The translations under genes and the position numbers were made by a program. A stretch of 64,000 bases of DNA from Vitis vinifera (taxonomy: Eukaryota > Streptophyta > Magnoliopsida > Vitales > Vitaceae). Shown one piece after another: positions 27,180-38,743 of this stretch; within the stretch, counting starts at the first letter, position 1, and each line of letters starts with the position of its first letter. The notes under the pieces were generated by a model. It made no database searches, was not told the DNA's origin, and saw only the letters and a list, made by a program, of their open reading frames with translations. The DNA is taken from assembly GCF_030704535.1 (NCBI RefSeq), contig NC_081810.1, forward strand, positions 6,171,501 through 6,235,500. Direction: 5' to 3'.

Positions 27180-28315
27180 ATGGCATAGACTGGCTGCAGC
27201 AATGGAGATGGTAGATGGTCTCTCAAGGGAATGACAGCCCTTGTAACGGGAGGAACTACTAACTAGAGGAATCGGGTCTGTACACATTCCCTGTTTTTCT
27301 GTTCTAGAATGAACTTTGATCTGTCTCTGCCAATTATCACCTTGTTTTTATATTAATTCTGCAGGCATGCTATTGTGGAAGAACTGGCTGGGTTAGGTGC
27401 AAGAATACACACATGTTTTCGAACAGAAACTGAGCTTAATGAATACTTGAGGGATTGGGAGGGTAAAGGTTTTGAAGTCACTGGCTCAGTCTGTGATGTA
27501 TCCTCTAGGGCCCAAAGAGAGAAGCTAATAGAGACAGTACCTTCTAAGTTTAATGGGAAGCTGAATATCCTTGTTAGTTCCTCTAGTTTGTTAAATGTGA
27601 CACATCCATTTTAGAATCATTTTCACTAAATATAATTGATGAGTTACCCTAACTGAATCTTTGAATTTGGATCAACAACGCTGGAACTGGCAAACCGGGA
27701 CGGTCAGTGGAGTTCACAGCTGAAGAGTTCTCAACGGTCATGGCTGTAAATTTTGAATCTGTGTACCATCTATGCCAACTTGCGCATCCCCTTCTGAAGA
27801 CCTCAGGAGCAGGAAGTATTGTGCTCATGTCTTCTGTTTCAGGTGTAGTATCACTCAAGTATCTGTCTGCCTATGGAGCAACCAAAGGTACTTCATGCCA
27901 CCATCAGGTTTATGTTGCAGGTCCTGTGTTGTTGGACAAGATGATGGATATTTACCTTTATAATTTTTCTTTCAGGGCACTGAATCAGCTTGCAAAGAAC
28001 TTGGCATGCGAGTGGGCGCAAGACAACATCAGGACTAATTCTGTTGCCCCTTGGTACATCAAAACTTCTCTGGTAGAACCTGTGAGTTTAATTCCCTTCA
28101 CCTCATTTAAAAGTTGCTGTTGTTTTCATTGGGAAAACTGATTAATAAACTAATCTTCTGTTTTACTTTCTTTTATTTTTTTGGTTGTATCATTTGGTTT
28201 CGGTTTCTTAGTGAGAAAAGCTTTACGGAAGAGGTAATAAGAACAACTTCGCTTGGTCGAGTGGGGGATCCAAAGGAGGTGTCATCCTTGGTAGCATTCC
28301 TCTGCCTACCAGCAT
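27180..28315 (+). pseudogene. Tropinone-reductase-like SDR, broken copy, part upstream of the retrotransposon
   Basis: Homologous to the intact 270-aa genes downstream. Exon 1 starts at 27180 but reads ATG-GCA-TAG, and extra bases before the glycine motif introduce another stop. Exon 2 (27365-27572, 208 bp) is open and encodes [18 protein letters not shown]. Exon 3 (about 27673-27887) keeps NNAGTG and the SAYGATK active site but has lost its AG acceptor. Exon 4 (~27976-28081) carries a 2-base deletion at its start. The exon 5 acceptor is altered, and the exon is interrupted at 28315 by a 10.4-kb LTR element. Several lesions are independent of the insertion, so order of events is unclear. Confidence 0.9.
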
Positions 28316-29139
28316 TGTTGTTACCTCGCGTCTTTGGCGATCCACGTAGTAGCCAGATGGATGGACGCGTGATCTCAACTCATAAAGGTCCTTGATCCAG
28401 TCTTCATTCCTGCAAGAAGGCATCCGGACAGGGTATCCGGACGCACCCTTCGATGGTTTTGTTAGCCATGGTCAGAGAGAGGAATATAAATCAGTTGGCC
28501 TTTTACTAGGTATTAAGAAGTTACCAGGAGGATCCGCTTCTTCTTCGTGCGAAGGCATATATATACAGCTTCAGGGGTACTGTTCCTCTCATTAATGGCG
28601 AAGAGATATTTTATGTTTGTCATGATGACATTTGGAGGCAGCATGGTCATCGCCACCCTACTGGCGGCTGTCAGAAACCGTGGTAGGTGATGCTGCTGTC
28701 TAGATATCGTGGGAAATGATCATGTAGAATGATCGTGGGAAGTGACTTGTTGTCACCTCGACCCGTCCTTTCACTCTGCAGATGATGGGACGTGGGCCAT
28801 GGCTGGTTGTCGTGATAGCGTGTAAGACTTGCTTTACTTTAATTGATGATCCGGACGATTAAATCCGGATGGTCACATGCTGATTATCCGGATTGTATAG
28901 TGGAGCGGATACATTATGAAGGTTGTCCGGATGTCTATGCTCTGTCAGCGTCGTTTGCTCTTCCTTGGACAGAAGAAGCTGAAACGTCATGTGCTTTTCC
29001 TTGAGGCGGTCCGGATAGGAGAACCATCATCATGCGTATCCTTAGGGGAATCCGGATGATGATGGTCCGACTGATAACACGTGCTGCGTGTCACTGTGAG
29101 GTGCGTGCCACGTGTTTCCCAGAGGGAGGGGTCCCTACA
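28316..29139 (-). repeat. 3' LTR of the Gret1-like element
   Basis: 824 bp, beginning TGTTGTTACC and ending GTCCCTACA on the plus strand. It contains eight TCCGGA hexamers. It matches 37920-38743 apart from about 8 substitutions. Confidence 0.95.
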
Positions 29140-29156
29140 TTGCCCCCCTTTTTAAC
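29140..29156 (-). other. Polypurine tract
   Basis: The minus strand reads GTTAAAAAGGGGGGCAA immediately before the 3' LTR, the expected plus-strand DNA priming site. Confidence 0.85.
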
Positions 29157-29371
29157 TTGCCTATTTTGCCAAAAAATGGGCGGGTTAAAAAATAACTGGC
29201 TTTTTGAAAATTGAAGAGGTCTCTTCGTCTGACTGGGCCACGTGGCGAGTGGGGGTGCGGAAGCCATAAAAGGCATTTATGATGAGCCGCCGACTTTGGG
29301 AATTCCCAGGCAGCATGTTGTTTCAATGATAGCGCTGTTTGGACGTTTGGCTTTCCGAGGGCTGGTCCCCC

Positions 29372-29379
29372 TATAAATA
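29372..29379 (+). promoter_or_regulatory. TATA box of the plus-strand gene inside the retrotransposon
   Basis: TATAAATA lies 233 bp inside the element, in a GC-richer context (CCCCTATAAATAGCG), about 370 bp upstream of the ATG at 29746. A likely 5'-UTR intron follows (29582-29719, GTACGT...TGTAG). This suggests the antisense gene has its own promoter outside the LTR. Confidence 0.65.
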
Positions 29380-29745
29380 GCGTACTGTACCTTCTTTTTC
29401 ATTTTTTCTACTGCATTTATCTGAGAGCCTTTCTTCTTCTTGCTTTTGTTGCGTCCTTTGCTTTTTCTGAGTAAAGAAACTCGAAAACACTTTTGTACCG
29501 GTGATTTTGTGTCGCGACACTTGTTTGCTGCTGGTGTTCTTGTATCGAAACGACGATCTTTCTTCTTCAGAGCTTCATTTGGTACGTGTACTTTTGCTAT
29601 TGCTGTTCCTTTTGTTGCGTTTTGTTGGTTTTTTGGTTTTGGTTTCTGATTTGTTTGGGTTAGGGTTTGTGTATTTTCTGGGTTACTTGTGTTTTACCCA
29701 TTGCACTTCTTGTGTGTAGTTTTGGGCTTGTGTTTGTGGTAAGAA

Positions 29746-32181
29746 ATGGCTGCAAAAAAGACTGTTTCATCTTCCCGGGGTACCGAGGTTCGTGGAAAAG
29801 CGATAGATAAGTTGGACGTGAAGGAATTCAGGGAACGGTTCTGTATCCCAAATGACGTGGCTATCGAATTGCTGAATGGGAGGGTGCTTGTGCCTTCTGA
29901 GAAAGCAGAAGAAAAAACTATCATCTTCTCGAAGGAACAATTCAACGCGGGGCTCTGGTTCCCTCTGCCGGCGTTGTTCAAGGAGTTCCTTCACTTCACC
30001 CAGATTCCACCCGTCTTTATTCATCCCAACATCGTCTGGGTGCTGATGGGATGCAACATCATAAACATGCTGTACAACCTCGATCTCACGCTGCTGAAGG
30101 TGTTTTTTGTGTATTCTTTGAAGAAGGTAAAAAATGACATCTTCAGCATGTCCGTACACCTGCCCTCCCTCCAACTGGTGACGGAGCTGCCAGATTCGAC
30201 AAAGGGAGGGGCGACGGGACACGTGGTGGTCCGGGGTGCATGGGCGGGGTTTTTGGAGCATTCGGCGAGGCCTTTCTCTCCAAACTACTCCTTGGTGGTT
30301 CCGGGTAGGTTTGCTTTGTGACTATTGTCCGGCTTTTACTTTGTTGATTTTTTTGTTGACTCTTCCGGATGGCATTCTCATCTTTTGTTGCTATTAATGT
30401 AGGTCCGGAATTAAGGGGCCACCTTGTGGACTGGGTGGAAAAGGCGTCCTTTGGCTGTCTCAGCAAATTGTTCGAGATAGACGCCAAGGAGAGGCAATGC
30501 AAGACGCTGCTGACCGTGCGGAACCTGACGGCGGTCGTCCGGGAGCCCCGAGAATATGTCATCAACATTCTCCCCAGGAAGATGCTAAAGGAAGTTGTTC
30601 CTGGGGAGCATTATACTGTGAAGGATTTCCCGATTTACGAGGCGTTAAAAGAGGCTGACGCTAAAAAACGCCGACTTCTCCTGGAGGATCGGGAGAAGAA
30701 GAAGAACGAAGGGACCCTTCGGAAGGCTCCCGAACAGAAACGTGACGCAGACTCTCCTCCAGAGAAAATTCCAGCGAAAAGGAGGAAGCTGGTGAAGAAA
30801 AATGGGAAGGACTTGAAGGAGCCCAGTCCTCCCATGGAATTTGCTCCTCCGCCCATTATTCACGAGGCGGAGGTAATGATAGAGGAGCCAGTGAACACTG
30901 CCCCTCATTCTATCTCAAGCGGGTACGGACACCTTGCGGGGCTGAACCACTCAAGCACCTCCTTGGCAGCGGTTGCGCGTCTAGCGAATTTGGTTGAGGA
31001 AGCTGCGTCTGTCAACCATCCGGACTCCCGCAATCCGGATGCCGATGCAGCTGAGGCCGTTTGCGCGACCCCCATGGAGGAAGTGGGAGCAGAAAGCCAG
31101 AGTCAGCCCTCTAACGATCCGGACCTGCTGGCTCTTGTTCTGGTGACGAGGCCATCCTCAAAGAAGCCTCGCTCGGTGCGCGATCTGAAGTCCGGACTCC
31201 ACGGGCGGCTTCAAGAGCGGCAACAAGAGATTGAAGTCAGTTGCTCATCTACCCACGACGCTCATCCGGAGGGGGGCGAAGTGGAGATGGTAACTGAGGC
31301 TCCATCCGTCCCGGTGGTGGTCCCGGCTGAGGTTGCACCTGGGGAGGCCCATCGGGCCGGAAATGTTGAGGTCCCTCACCCGGAACGAAAATTGCCTTCT
31401 GCTGCTTCATCCGGGGGTGGACCTGTTAATGACGCATCTTGCTCATCCGATAACTCTTTTAGTTATGCGGAGTTGGAAGATAAGCTGAAAGAGATTCCAC
31501 CCGGCTCCCCTGATATCATGCCCTCAGCCCAGATGTTCGAAAATGTGGAAATGGTAAAACTGTTTTTCGTGCTTTTTGATTGTTTTATCATTTTGTTGTG
31601 TTGTTGTGGAATGATTTGTAACTTTGCATTGCTTGTTTGTGTGTCAGCTGGTGAGTGGTCTCCGCGGCATGGCCCAACACCACGATCTCTTTTCTGATTT
31701 GCTGCGGACCACTGATTATATGAGGATCTTTGCCTCTCGGCATAAAGAAAGCGAAAACCAGCTGCGCCTGAAACTGGAAGAGGCTGAAGCTGGCTTATCC
31801 ACCATTCGAAAAGAAAATGAAGCCCTCCGGGTGGATTTGGCCGAGGCAAAGAGTCGGGAGGAATCAGCGGTCGACCGCCTGCATGAGGCAGCAGATGAGA
31901 TAACCCAGCTGAGGGGGGAGGTGAGGCAACTCCGGACAGAAGTTTCTATTGAAAAGAAACAGAGGGAAGATTTAAAGGTGCGCTTGGTTGCACAAAAAGA
32001 GGAGCTAGAACGGGAGTTTGCTGTAGAGAGGGAGGAAATTGAAGCAGAATATCAAAAACAAGAGGATGATACGTTCATCTTTGGGTATCGGTGTTGCATG
32101 AAGAAGAACGGTATCAAGCGGGACGTGCCTTCAATTCCTCCGGGTGAAGAAAAGAAATTTTATGACAAGCCTGCTCCCTGA
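29746..32181 (+). CDS. Antisense-orientation three-exon gene of the Gret1-like element (Transposase_28-like N-terminus, coiled-coil C-terminus)
   Basis: The exons are 29746-30304, 30403-31553 and 31648-32181 (747 codons, no stops, GT-AG introns, phases 1 and 0). Exon 1 (FRERFCIPNDVAIELLNG, WFPLPALFKEFLHF, HPNIVWVLMGCNI) resembles the plant Transposase_28/'putative gypsy-type transposon' domain. Exon 2 is hydrophilic with KKRRLLLEDREKKK and AKRRKLVKKNGK basic clusters (possible nuclear localisation) and a long acidic Ser/Pro/Glu-rich middle. Exon 3 is a heptad-rich coiled coil of ~110 residues (LRLKLEEAEAGL to YQKQEDD). It lies opposite to gag-pol, between pol and the 3' LTR, as described for Tat-lineage elements. 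TATA at 29372 and AATAAA at 32271 frame it. Function is unknown. Confidence 0.8.
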
Positions 32182-32270
32182 CAGTTTCTCTTTTTGCAAT
32201 TTCTCCTGTAATCTTCCTTTTGTATTTTTGTGGTCCGAAGACCTCCTTTGTACATATTTTTAGCTATATC

Positions 32271-32276
32271 AATAAA
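32271..32276 (+). terminator. Polyadenylation signal of the antisense-orientation gene
   Basis: AATAAA lies 90 bp after the stop at 32181, in a T-rich 3' UTR, and about 40 bp short of the converging end of pol at 32314. Confidence 0.6.
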
Positions 32277-32313
32277 AATACTTCTTTTCTCATTTGAACT
32301 TGTCTTGGCTTTC

Positions 32314-35300
32314 TTATTGATAATACTGCTTTAAATTAGACACATTCCATGGTCTAAGTAATGGAGTTCCGTCTAGCTTTTGTAAATGATAGGCTCCATT
32401 GTCACTTGCTTTAGACACTATATAAGGTCCTTCCCAGTTGGCTTGGAACTTCCCTACACCCACTTCAGTAGTATTTTCAAAAACTTTTCTAAGGACTAGT
32501 GTACCATTTTTGAAGCTTCTTGGTCTCACTTTGCGATTGTAATGTGCTGATGCCCTTTGTTGATAATCTGCCATCCGGATGGCCGCGCTTTCCCTCACTT
32601 CATCCGTCCAATCCAAATTTCTTCCTAATTGCATGTTTGCATCACTTTGTTTTGCTGCGTCGGTCCGGATAGTAGGGAGACCTATTTCGGTAGGAATAAC
32701 GGCATCCATTCCATATGCAAGAGCGAAAGGAGTATTTCCTGTTGGCCGTCCGGGTGTAGTTCGGTAGGCCCATAGGACGTCGGGCAGCTCCTCGACCCAT
32801 TTTCCTTTGGCTTGCTCAAGCCTTTTCTTTAAGGCAGTGATTAGGGTCTTGTTTGTGGCTTCTGCTTGCCCATTGCTTTGAGAATATTGTGGTGTGGAGT
32901 ATGAGTTCCGGATGTTTAGCTCTGAACATAAATTTCTGAATGCAATGCTATCAAATTGTGGACCATTGTCGGCTATGATGGTTTGGGGAATTCCAAAACG
33001 GCAGATAATATTTTTCCATACAAACTTGGTGACATCCTTGTCTTTGATGCTAGCATATGCTTCAGCTTCCACCCACTTACTGAAATAATCTGTGGCAACA
33101 AGCAAAAATTTCTTTTGGGCAGGCGCAGCTGGGAGAGGTCCCACTATGTCCATGCCCCACTGTGCGAAGGGCCATGGACCTGAGATTGATTTTAACGTTG
33201 TTGATGGCATATGTGGAATGAGAGCATACCTTTGACATTTATCACATCTTTTGACATATGCTGCCGCGTCTTTCTTCATTGTTGGCCAATAGTATCCTTG
33301 TGAATGGGCTCTATGTGCCAGAGATCGTCCTCCCGAATGATTTCCGCATATTCCCTCATGTAACTCAGCTAACACATATTGAGCTTCTGAATGCCCTAGG
33401 CACCGAAGATATGGCCCTATGAAGGATCGCTTGTACAGGTGCCCCCCAATTAAGGTAAAACAGGCAGCTTGCACCCGGACTTTGTGTGCCTGTTTGGGAT
33501 CTCCGGGTAGAGTTCTTGTCCGGATATATTCTGTGATATCATTCATCCATTCTTGGTCGTCCGCTTGGGGTGCCTCAATGGTATTGCAGATTGAAATTTC
33601 TGAGACAGAGGGGTTGGTTTGCACATGTATGGGCAGTAGAATGGCTTCCTTGATAGGGAGAGAGGCAACTATGCCGGCCAAAGCGTCAGCGCGCCTATTG
33701 TCAGCTCGCTTGATTTTTTCGATTGTCCATTCAGTGAATTGCTGCAAGGTGTTTCTTACTTTAGCTAAGTATCGCGCCATGCATGCGTTCTTAGCCTCAT
33801 ATTCCTCCTGGACATGTTTTACCACGAGTTGTGAGTCGCTGAAGATCCGGAGTTTGGAGACGGATAGCGCAAGGGCGAGGTCCAATCCGGACAAGATAGC
33901 CTCATATTCTGCTTCATTGTTAGAGGCAGAGAATCCCAGCCGGATGGCCTGTTCCAAATGTTCTCCAGTTGGGGACTGCAATAAGAGCCCGACTCCAGAG
34001 CCTGATGAACGTGAGGCTCCGTCAACTCACAGAGTCCACCATTCTTTTTTACTTGATCCTTCATGTTGGCCGGGTTTTCGGGAATATTCTAGCACGAAGT
34101 CAGCTATTACCTGGCCTTTCATGGACAACCTTGGTTGGAATTCAATTCCAAACTCGCTTAATTCGATGGCCCATTGTAGCATTCTCCCGATTAAATCTGG
34201 CTTGTGCAGAATGTTGCGAAGGGGTTGATCAATCAACACGATCACCGGGTGGGCTTGAAAATAGGGCCAGAGCTTTTGGGCAGCGCTTCGAAGGGCTAAG
34301 GCTGTTAGCTCCATTTTTGAATATCTGGTTTCTACGTCTGCCAATGCCCTGCTGACATAGTAGATGGGCTTCTGCTCCTTGGGTGATGGGCAGCGGAATA
34401 GAACGACACTGATTGCCCATTCTGACACTGCCAGATACATGTATAATTTCTCCTTTGGGATGAGGCTGCTCAAGATGGGTGGTTGCATAAGATAATGTTT
34501 AATTCTTTCCAAAGCGTTTTGGCAATTGTCCGTCCACCCGTGCATTCCAGCTTTTCGTATCGCCAAGAAGAAGGGTCGCAACTCATCAATGAAGCGGGCT
34601 ATGAAACGCCCTAATGCAACGAGTTTGCCTGTGAGGCGCTGTAACTCTTTCTTGTTCCTGGGAGGGGGTGTTTCCATGACTGCTTCGACTTGATCCGGGC
34701 TGACTTCTATGCCCCTTTGGCTGACCATAAATCCTAGAAATTTGCCGGCACTTACGCCAAAGGCGCATTTAGAAGGATTTAGCTTCATGCCATACCTTCG
34801 TAAGAGGTAAAAAACCTTTTGCAAATGAAGGATATGCTGCTCTCGAGTTTTACTTTTAACCACGATATCATCAATATATACTTCTACTGAGTGACCTATC
34901 AGAGGTTTGAAGATTTTAGTCATCAATCTTTGATAAGTGGCGCCAACATTTTTGAGTCAAAATGGCATGACTTTATAACAATAGAGGCCGTGTGGTGTTA
35001 TGAATGCTGTTTTTTCTTCGTCATCCGGGGACATGGGGATTTGATGATATCTGGAGAAGGCATCCAAGAAAGAGAGCATCCCTTGGCCGGAAGTGGAATC
35101 CACAATCTGATCTATTCGCGGCAAGGGAAAACTGTCTTTTGGACACGCATTGTTGAGATTGGTGTAATCTACACAAACTCGCCATTTTCCTTCTTTTTTG
35201 GGTACCACGACTACGTTTGCCAACCAATCCGGATAAGAAACTTCTTTGATGAATCCGGCTTCGAGCAATTTGTCAATCTCGTTCCGGATGACTCTTTGTC

Positions 35301-35571
35301 TATCCGGGTGGAAGCGCCTAATCCTTTGTCGGACGAGTCTGGCAGTTGAAAAGACGTTAAGCCTGTGAGACGTAATGGAGGGATGAATTCCCTTCATGTC
35401 AGAATGTGCCCATGCGAAGATGTCATGGTTCTGTCTGAGGATATTTTGCATGCCCTGAGTTTCTTCTTGTGTCATGAGGGAACTGATGTTCGTGAGGTGA
35501 TCGCTTTCCTCCGAAATTTGGATTTTTTGTAAGGGATCTGCTGCCGGGAGATCTTTGTCCGCCGGACCCAA
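32314..35571 (-). pseudogene. Gypsy pol: reverse transcriptase, RNase H, second RNase H, integrase (broken)
   Basis: One long frame cut by stops at 34957-34959 (TGA, directly after YKVMPF) and 34027-34029 (TGA, after WWTL). RT motifs are VVVPKKEGKWRVCVDYTNLN, SFLDAFSRYHQI and YIDDIVVKS. RNase H follows (ISVVLFRC, ETRYSKMELTALAL), then the archaeal-type RNase H (SASNNEAEYEAILSGL and FSDSQLVVKHV). Integrase has an intact HHCC finger (LHEGICGNHSGG, CDKCQRY) and DDE positions (MDIVGPLP, IIADNGPQFDS, NGQAEATNKT). The C-terminus ends at the stop at 32314. The rest is well preserved, so the stops are recent or the element moved with help from others. Confidence 0.9.
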
Positions 35572-35577
35572 TAATTG

Positions 35578-37888
35578 CTATTGGTCGTGTGCAATGCTGG
35601 GTTCAGGGGGAGATGCATCCTCCTGGTTGGCCCCTGCTTCACATGCTATCTGATAGCACTGGCGAGCGGCTAATTGGCTGCCATATAGGTCGATTTGACC
35701 ATCGTAGGTAAGAAAACTCACCATTTGATGGTATGTAGAGGGGATAGCTTTCATGTAGTGGAGCCATGTGCGCCCCAAAATGACATTGAAGGGTGATAGC
35801 TCCTGTACTACTGAAAACTGTACATTGAGAGTGACTAGGCCAGCTTGAACCGGCAGTATGATATCTCCCAAGGATGTGGTTGATGATCCGTTGAATCCGG
35901 ATAAGATTCGTCCGGGGTTTTCAAGGCCCACGAGACTATGTCCCATGTGGCCAACGACTGATGCTTGCACCAGGTCGGTCGAACTGCCTGGGTCAACTAA
36001 GATACGCCGCACATCGAAGTCCCCAATTTCCAGGGACAAGATGAGGGCGTCGCGATGTGGTTGTAGTGTCCGGGTGGGATCTACTGGTGGAAAAATTATT
36101 GTTCCATCTATGGGGCGAGGGCCCTCTCCAGTTAGACCCGACCGGATGGAATTAATGCGTTCGCGTATTGATGCAGCCCGCAACAATTTTTGCCTTTTCC
36201 GCCTGGAGTCATACTCCTCGTCAGATGGTCCTCCGCTAATATAGTTGATAACGGCCTTGGTGGCAACTGGGGCCCTAGGGGCTCCAGGGTTGTTGTGCTG
36301 GGAAACGTCCCTACCCCCAGTATCCGTGCGGAGGTATTGCTTCAAATGCCCAGCTTTTATGAGTCTTTCGACCAAATACTAGAAAGATCGACACGTCTCT
36401 GTTGTATGGCCATGATCTTTGTGGAAGGCACATCTCTTGCTACGATCCCTTGTAGATGGGTTCGTTGCAATGGGTCTAGGCCACTTGAAGTCGGACAAGC
36501 CTTGGATCATTGGGAGAAGTTTCTCATATGATATAGAAAGAGGTGAGAGGCGGCATTTTCGGGCGACTTGGCCCTTCCTGCCTTCGGTCAGACGGCTTTG
36601 GCTGATCCGGAGGTTTGGTATTTCTCTCCGTATTACTTCCGGATGGCCGTCCGGCAACCAAAACTTGTTGGGTGGCTGCACGTATGTCATCTTCGAGCAT
36701 TGAATATTTGTTGGCTCGTCTGAATAAGTCGTCCATCGTAGTAGGAGGCTTTTTAGCCAGTGATTCGAAAAATGGAGTGCCTGGACAGATGCTTCGTTTG
36801 AAGATCTGTAGGACAACATCCATACTGCAAGCTTCCACTTGAAGTACGGCTTGGCCAAACCACTTCACAAATTCCCTTAAGGATTCGTTATCTTGCATTT
36901 TTATGTTCTGCAAGGTGCTGATATTTTGCTTGTGTCAGGCGAAGCACAGGTATTGTCCCACGAAAGCTTCGGACAAGTCCCTGAAATTGCCAACAGAGTT
37001 GGGAGGTAGGTGATGAAACCATGAGAGGGCCTGTCCTTGTAGGCTGGCGGGAAATACTTTGCATAGCAGCGCATCGTTGCCAATATCGAGCGTCATGAGC
37101 TGTCGATAATGCATGATGTGATCGAAGGGATCGTTGGTTCCATCGTATATGGAAAATTTTGGTACGAGGAATCCCCTTGGGGGCTCATAGTTAATGATAT
37201 GAGAGCAGAAAGGCGTGGAGAGCATGTCATCCAGCCTTTTGCTGATGGAGCCAACGGGTGGCCCGTTTGGGATGTTTCTCCCAGTTGGCTGTTCCGCTGG
37301 GTGTAGATGAACGTTCCGCATCACAGGGGTGACTATGGGGTCACGATGCGGGTGATCGTTTTGCACCATGGGGGTTGCCATGGGGTCAGGGCGTGGTGCC
37401 CAGGTTGTGGCCATAGGTGGCCTTGATCTTCTAGGTTCTTGCGGGCCTAGTTTTGCGCGCATCGAATTTGACAACCGCGACTTTTTATCACGTTGCCTTT
37501 TTGCTGAAAAGTGAGTAGAGTCTGAGCTTTCCTCACGGGGAGCTCGAGGCATAGGCGTGCGTGGCTCATGAGGCCTCACGTTGCATGCCCCTGGGATTGC
37601 CCCTGTTGTCCCAGGGTATATTGACTCCGGTTTTTGCTGAGGCCTTGAGTTTGCTACTTGGCCCCTCGAATGTTGACGTCGAGGAGGCTTTGATGTTGAA
37701 GCCTGGATGCGTAACACAGCGTTTTCTTCTCTCAATCTTTCTGTCTCCTGGAGAAGAGCTTTTAGCTGTCTTTCGCTTGCCAACTGTCTCCTTTCAATGG
37801 CTAGGCGCCATTCAAAATTATCATCCTCTCCCCTACCAGATGAACGACTTTGGGATGGTGTGACCATATTTTTTAGTGACTGAATCAA
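35578..37888 (-). pseudogene. Gypsy gag and aspartic protease (broken)
   Basis: Starts at 37888 (MIQSLKNMVTPS). A coiled, charged N-terminus (ERLREENAVLRIQ) and a Pro/Arg-rich linker lead into the capsid-like region (FLVPKFSIYDGTNDPFDHI, GQALSWFHHLPP, SFRDL-type). Lesions: TGA at 36935-36937, a frameshift near 36530-36550, TAG at 36379-36381 after the knuckle-like CAFHKDHGHTTETC, and TAG at 35578-35580 ahead of pol. The protease has VDPGSSTDLV where D-T/S-G is expected, then VILGRTWLH. Three stops fit C-to-T change of CGA or CAG codons, as expected from deamination of methylated cytosine. Confidence 0.88.
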
Positions 37889-37900
37889 AGTAAAGAAAAG

Positions 37901-37918
37901 TTCCCACAGACGGCGCCA
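37901..37918 (-). other. Primer-binding site of the Gret1-like element
   Basis: The minus strand reads TGGCGCCGTCTGTGGGAA one base after the 5' LTR end. TGGCGCC starts are common in plant gypsy primer sites; I did not assign the tRNA. Confidence 0.8.
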
Positions 37919-37919
37919 A

Positions 37920-38743
37920 TGTTGTTACCTCGCGTCTTTGGCGATCCACGTAGTAGCCAGATGGATGGACGCGTGATCTCAACTCATAAAGGTCCTTGAT
38001 CCAGTCTTCATTCCTGCAAGAAGGCATTCGGACAGGGTATCCGGACGCACCCTCCGATGGTTTTGTTAGCCATGGTCAGAGAGAGGAATATAAATCAGTT
38101 GGCCTTTTACTAGGTATTAAGAAGTTACCAGGAGGATCCGCTTCTTCTTCGTGCGAAGGCATATATATACAGCTTCAGGGGTACTGTTCCTCTCATTAAT
38201 GGTGAGGAGATATTTTATGTTTGTCATGATGACATTTGGAGGCAGCATGGTCATCGCCACCCTACTGGCGGCTGTCAGAAACCGTGGTAGGTGATGCTGC
38301 TGTCTAGATATCGTGGGAAATGATCATGTAGAATGATCGTGGGAAGTGACTTGTTGTCACCTCAACCCGTCCTTTCACTCTGCAGATGATGGGACGTGGG
38401 CCATGGCTGGTTGTCGTGATAGCGTGTAAGACTTGCTTTACTTTAATTGATGATCCGGACGATTAAATCCGGATGGTCACATGCTGATTATCCGGATTGT
38501 ATAGTGGAGCGGATACATTATGAAGGTTGTCTGGATGTCTATGCTCTGTCAGCGTCGTTTGCTCTTCCTTGGACAGAAGAAGCTGAAACGTCATGTGCTT
38601 TTCCTTGAGGCGGTCCGGATAGGAGAACCATCATCATGCGTATCCTTAGGGGAATCCGGATGATGATGGTCCGGCTGATAACACGTGATGCGTGTCACTG
38701 TGAGGTGCGTGCCACGTGTTTCCCAGAGGGAGGGGTCCCTACA
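37920..38743 (-). repeat. 5' LTR of the Gret1-like element
   Basis: 824 bp, same length as 28316-29139, with about 8 substitutions. It is followed by AGCAT, the second target duplication. Confidence 0.95.

Larger units (their letters stand above)
28316..38743 (-). mobile_element. Complete Ty3/gypsy (Tat-lineage) LTR retrotransposon, Gret1-like
   Basis: 10,428 bp with two 824-bp LTRs (TG...CA), flanked by exact 5-bp target duplications AGCAT (28311-28315, 38744-38748). Minus-strand order: 5' LTR, primer site, gag-protease, RT, RNase H, a second archaeal-type RNase H, integrase, then a long region with a plus-strand gene, polypurine tract and 3' LTR. The LTRs differ at about 8 sites (~99% identical). 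Dual RNase H, extra length before the 3' LTR and an antisense ORF are traits of the Tat lineage. Size and LTR length agree with my memory of grape Gret1, so I call it Gret1-like; sequence comparison would settle this. Gag-pol is broken, so it is not autonomous. Confidence 0.95.

Noticed and set aside
29767-31849. Long minus-strand frames opposite the antisense-orientation gene
   Set aside because: GC-rich shadow frames; splice sites, TATA and polyadenylation signal all support the plus strand.
33419-37863. Plus-strand frames of up to 269 codons within gag-pol
   Set aside because: They lie opposite recognisable gag, RT, RNase H and integrase motifs and are shadows.
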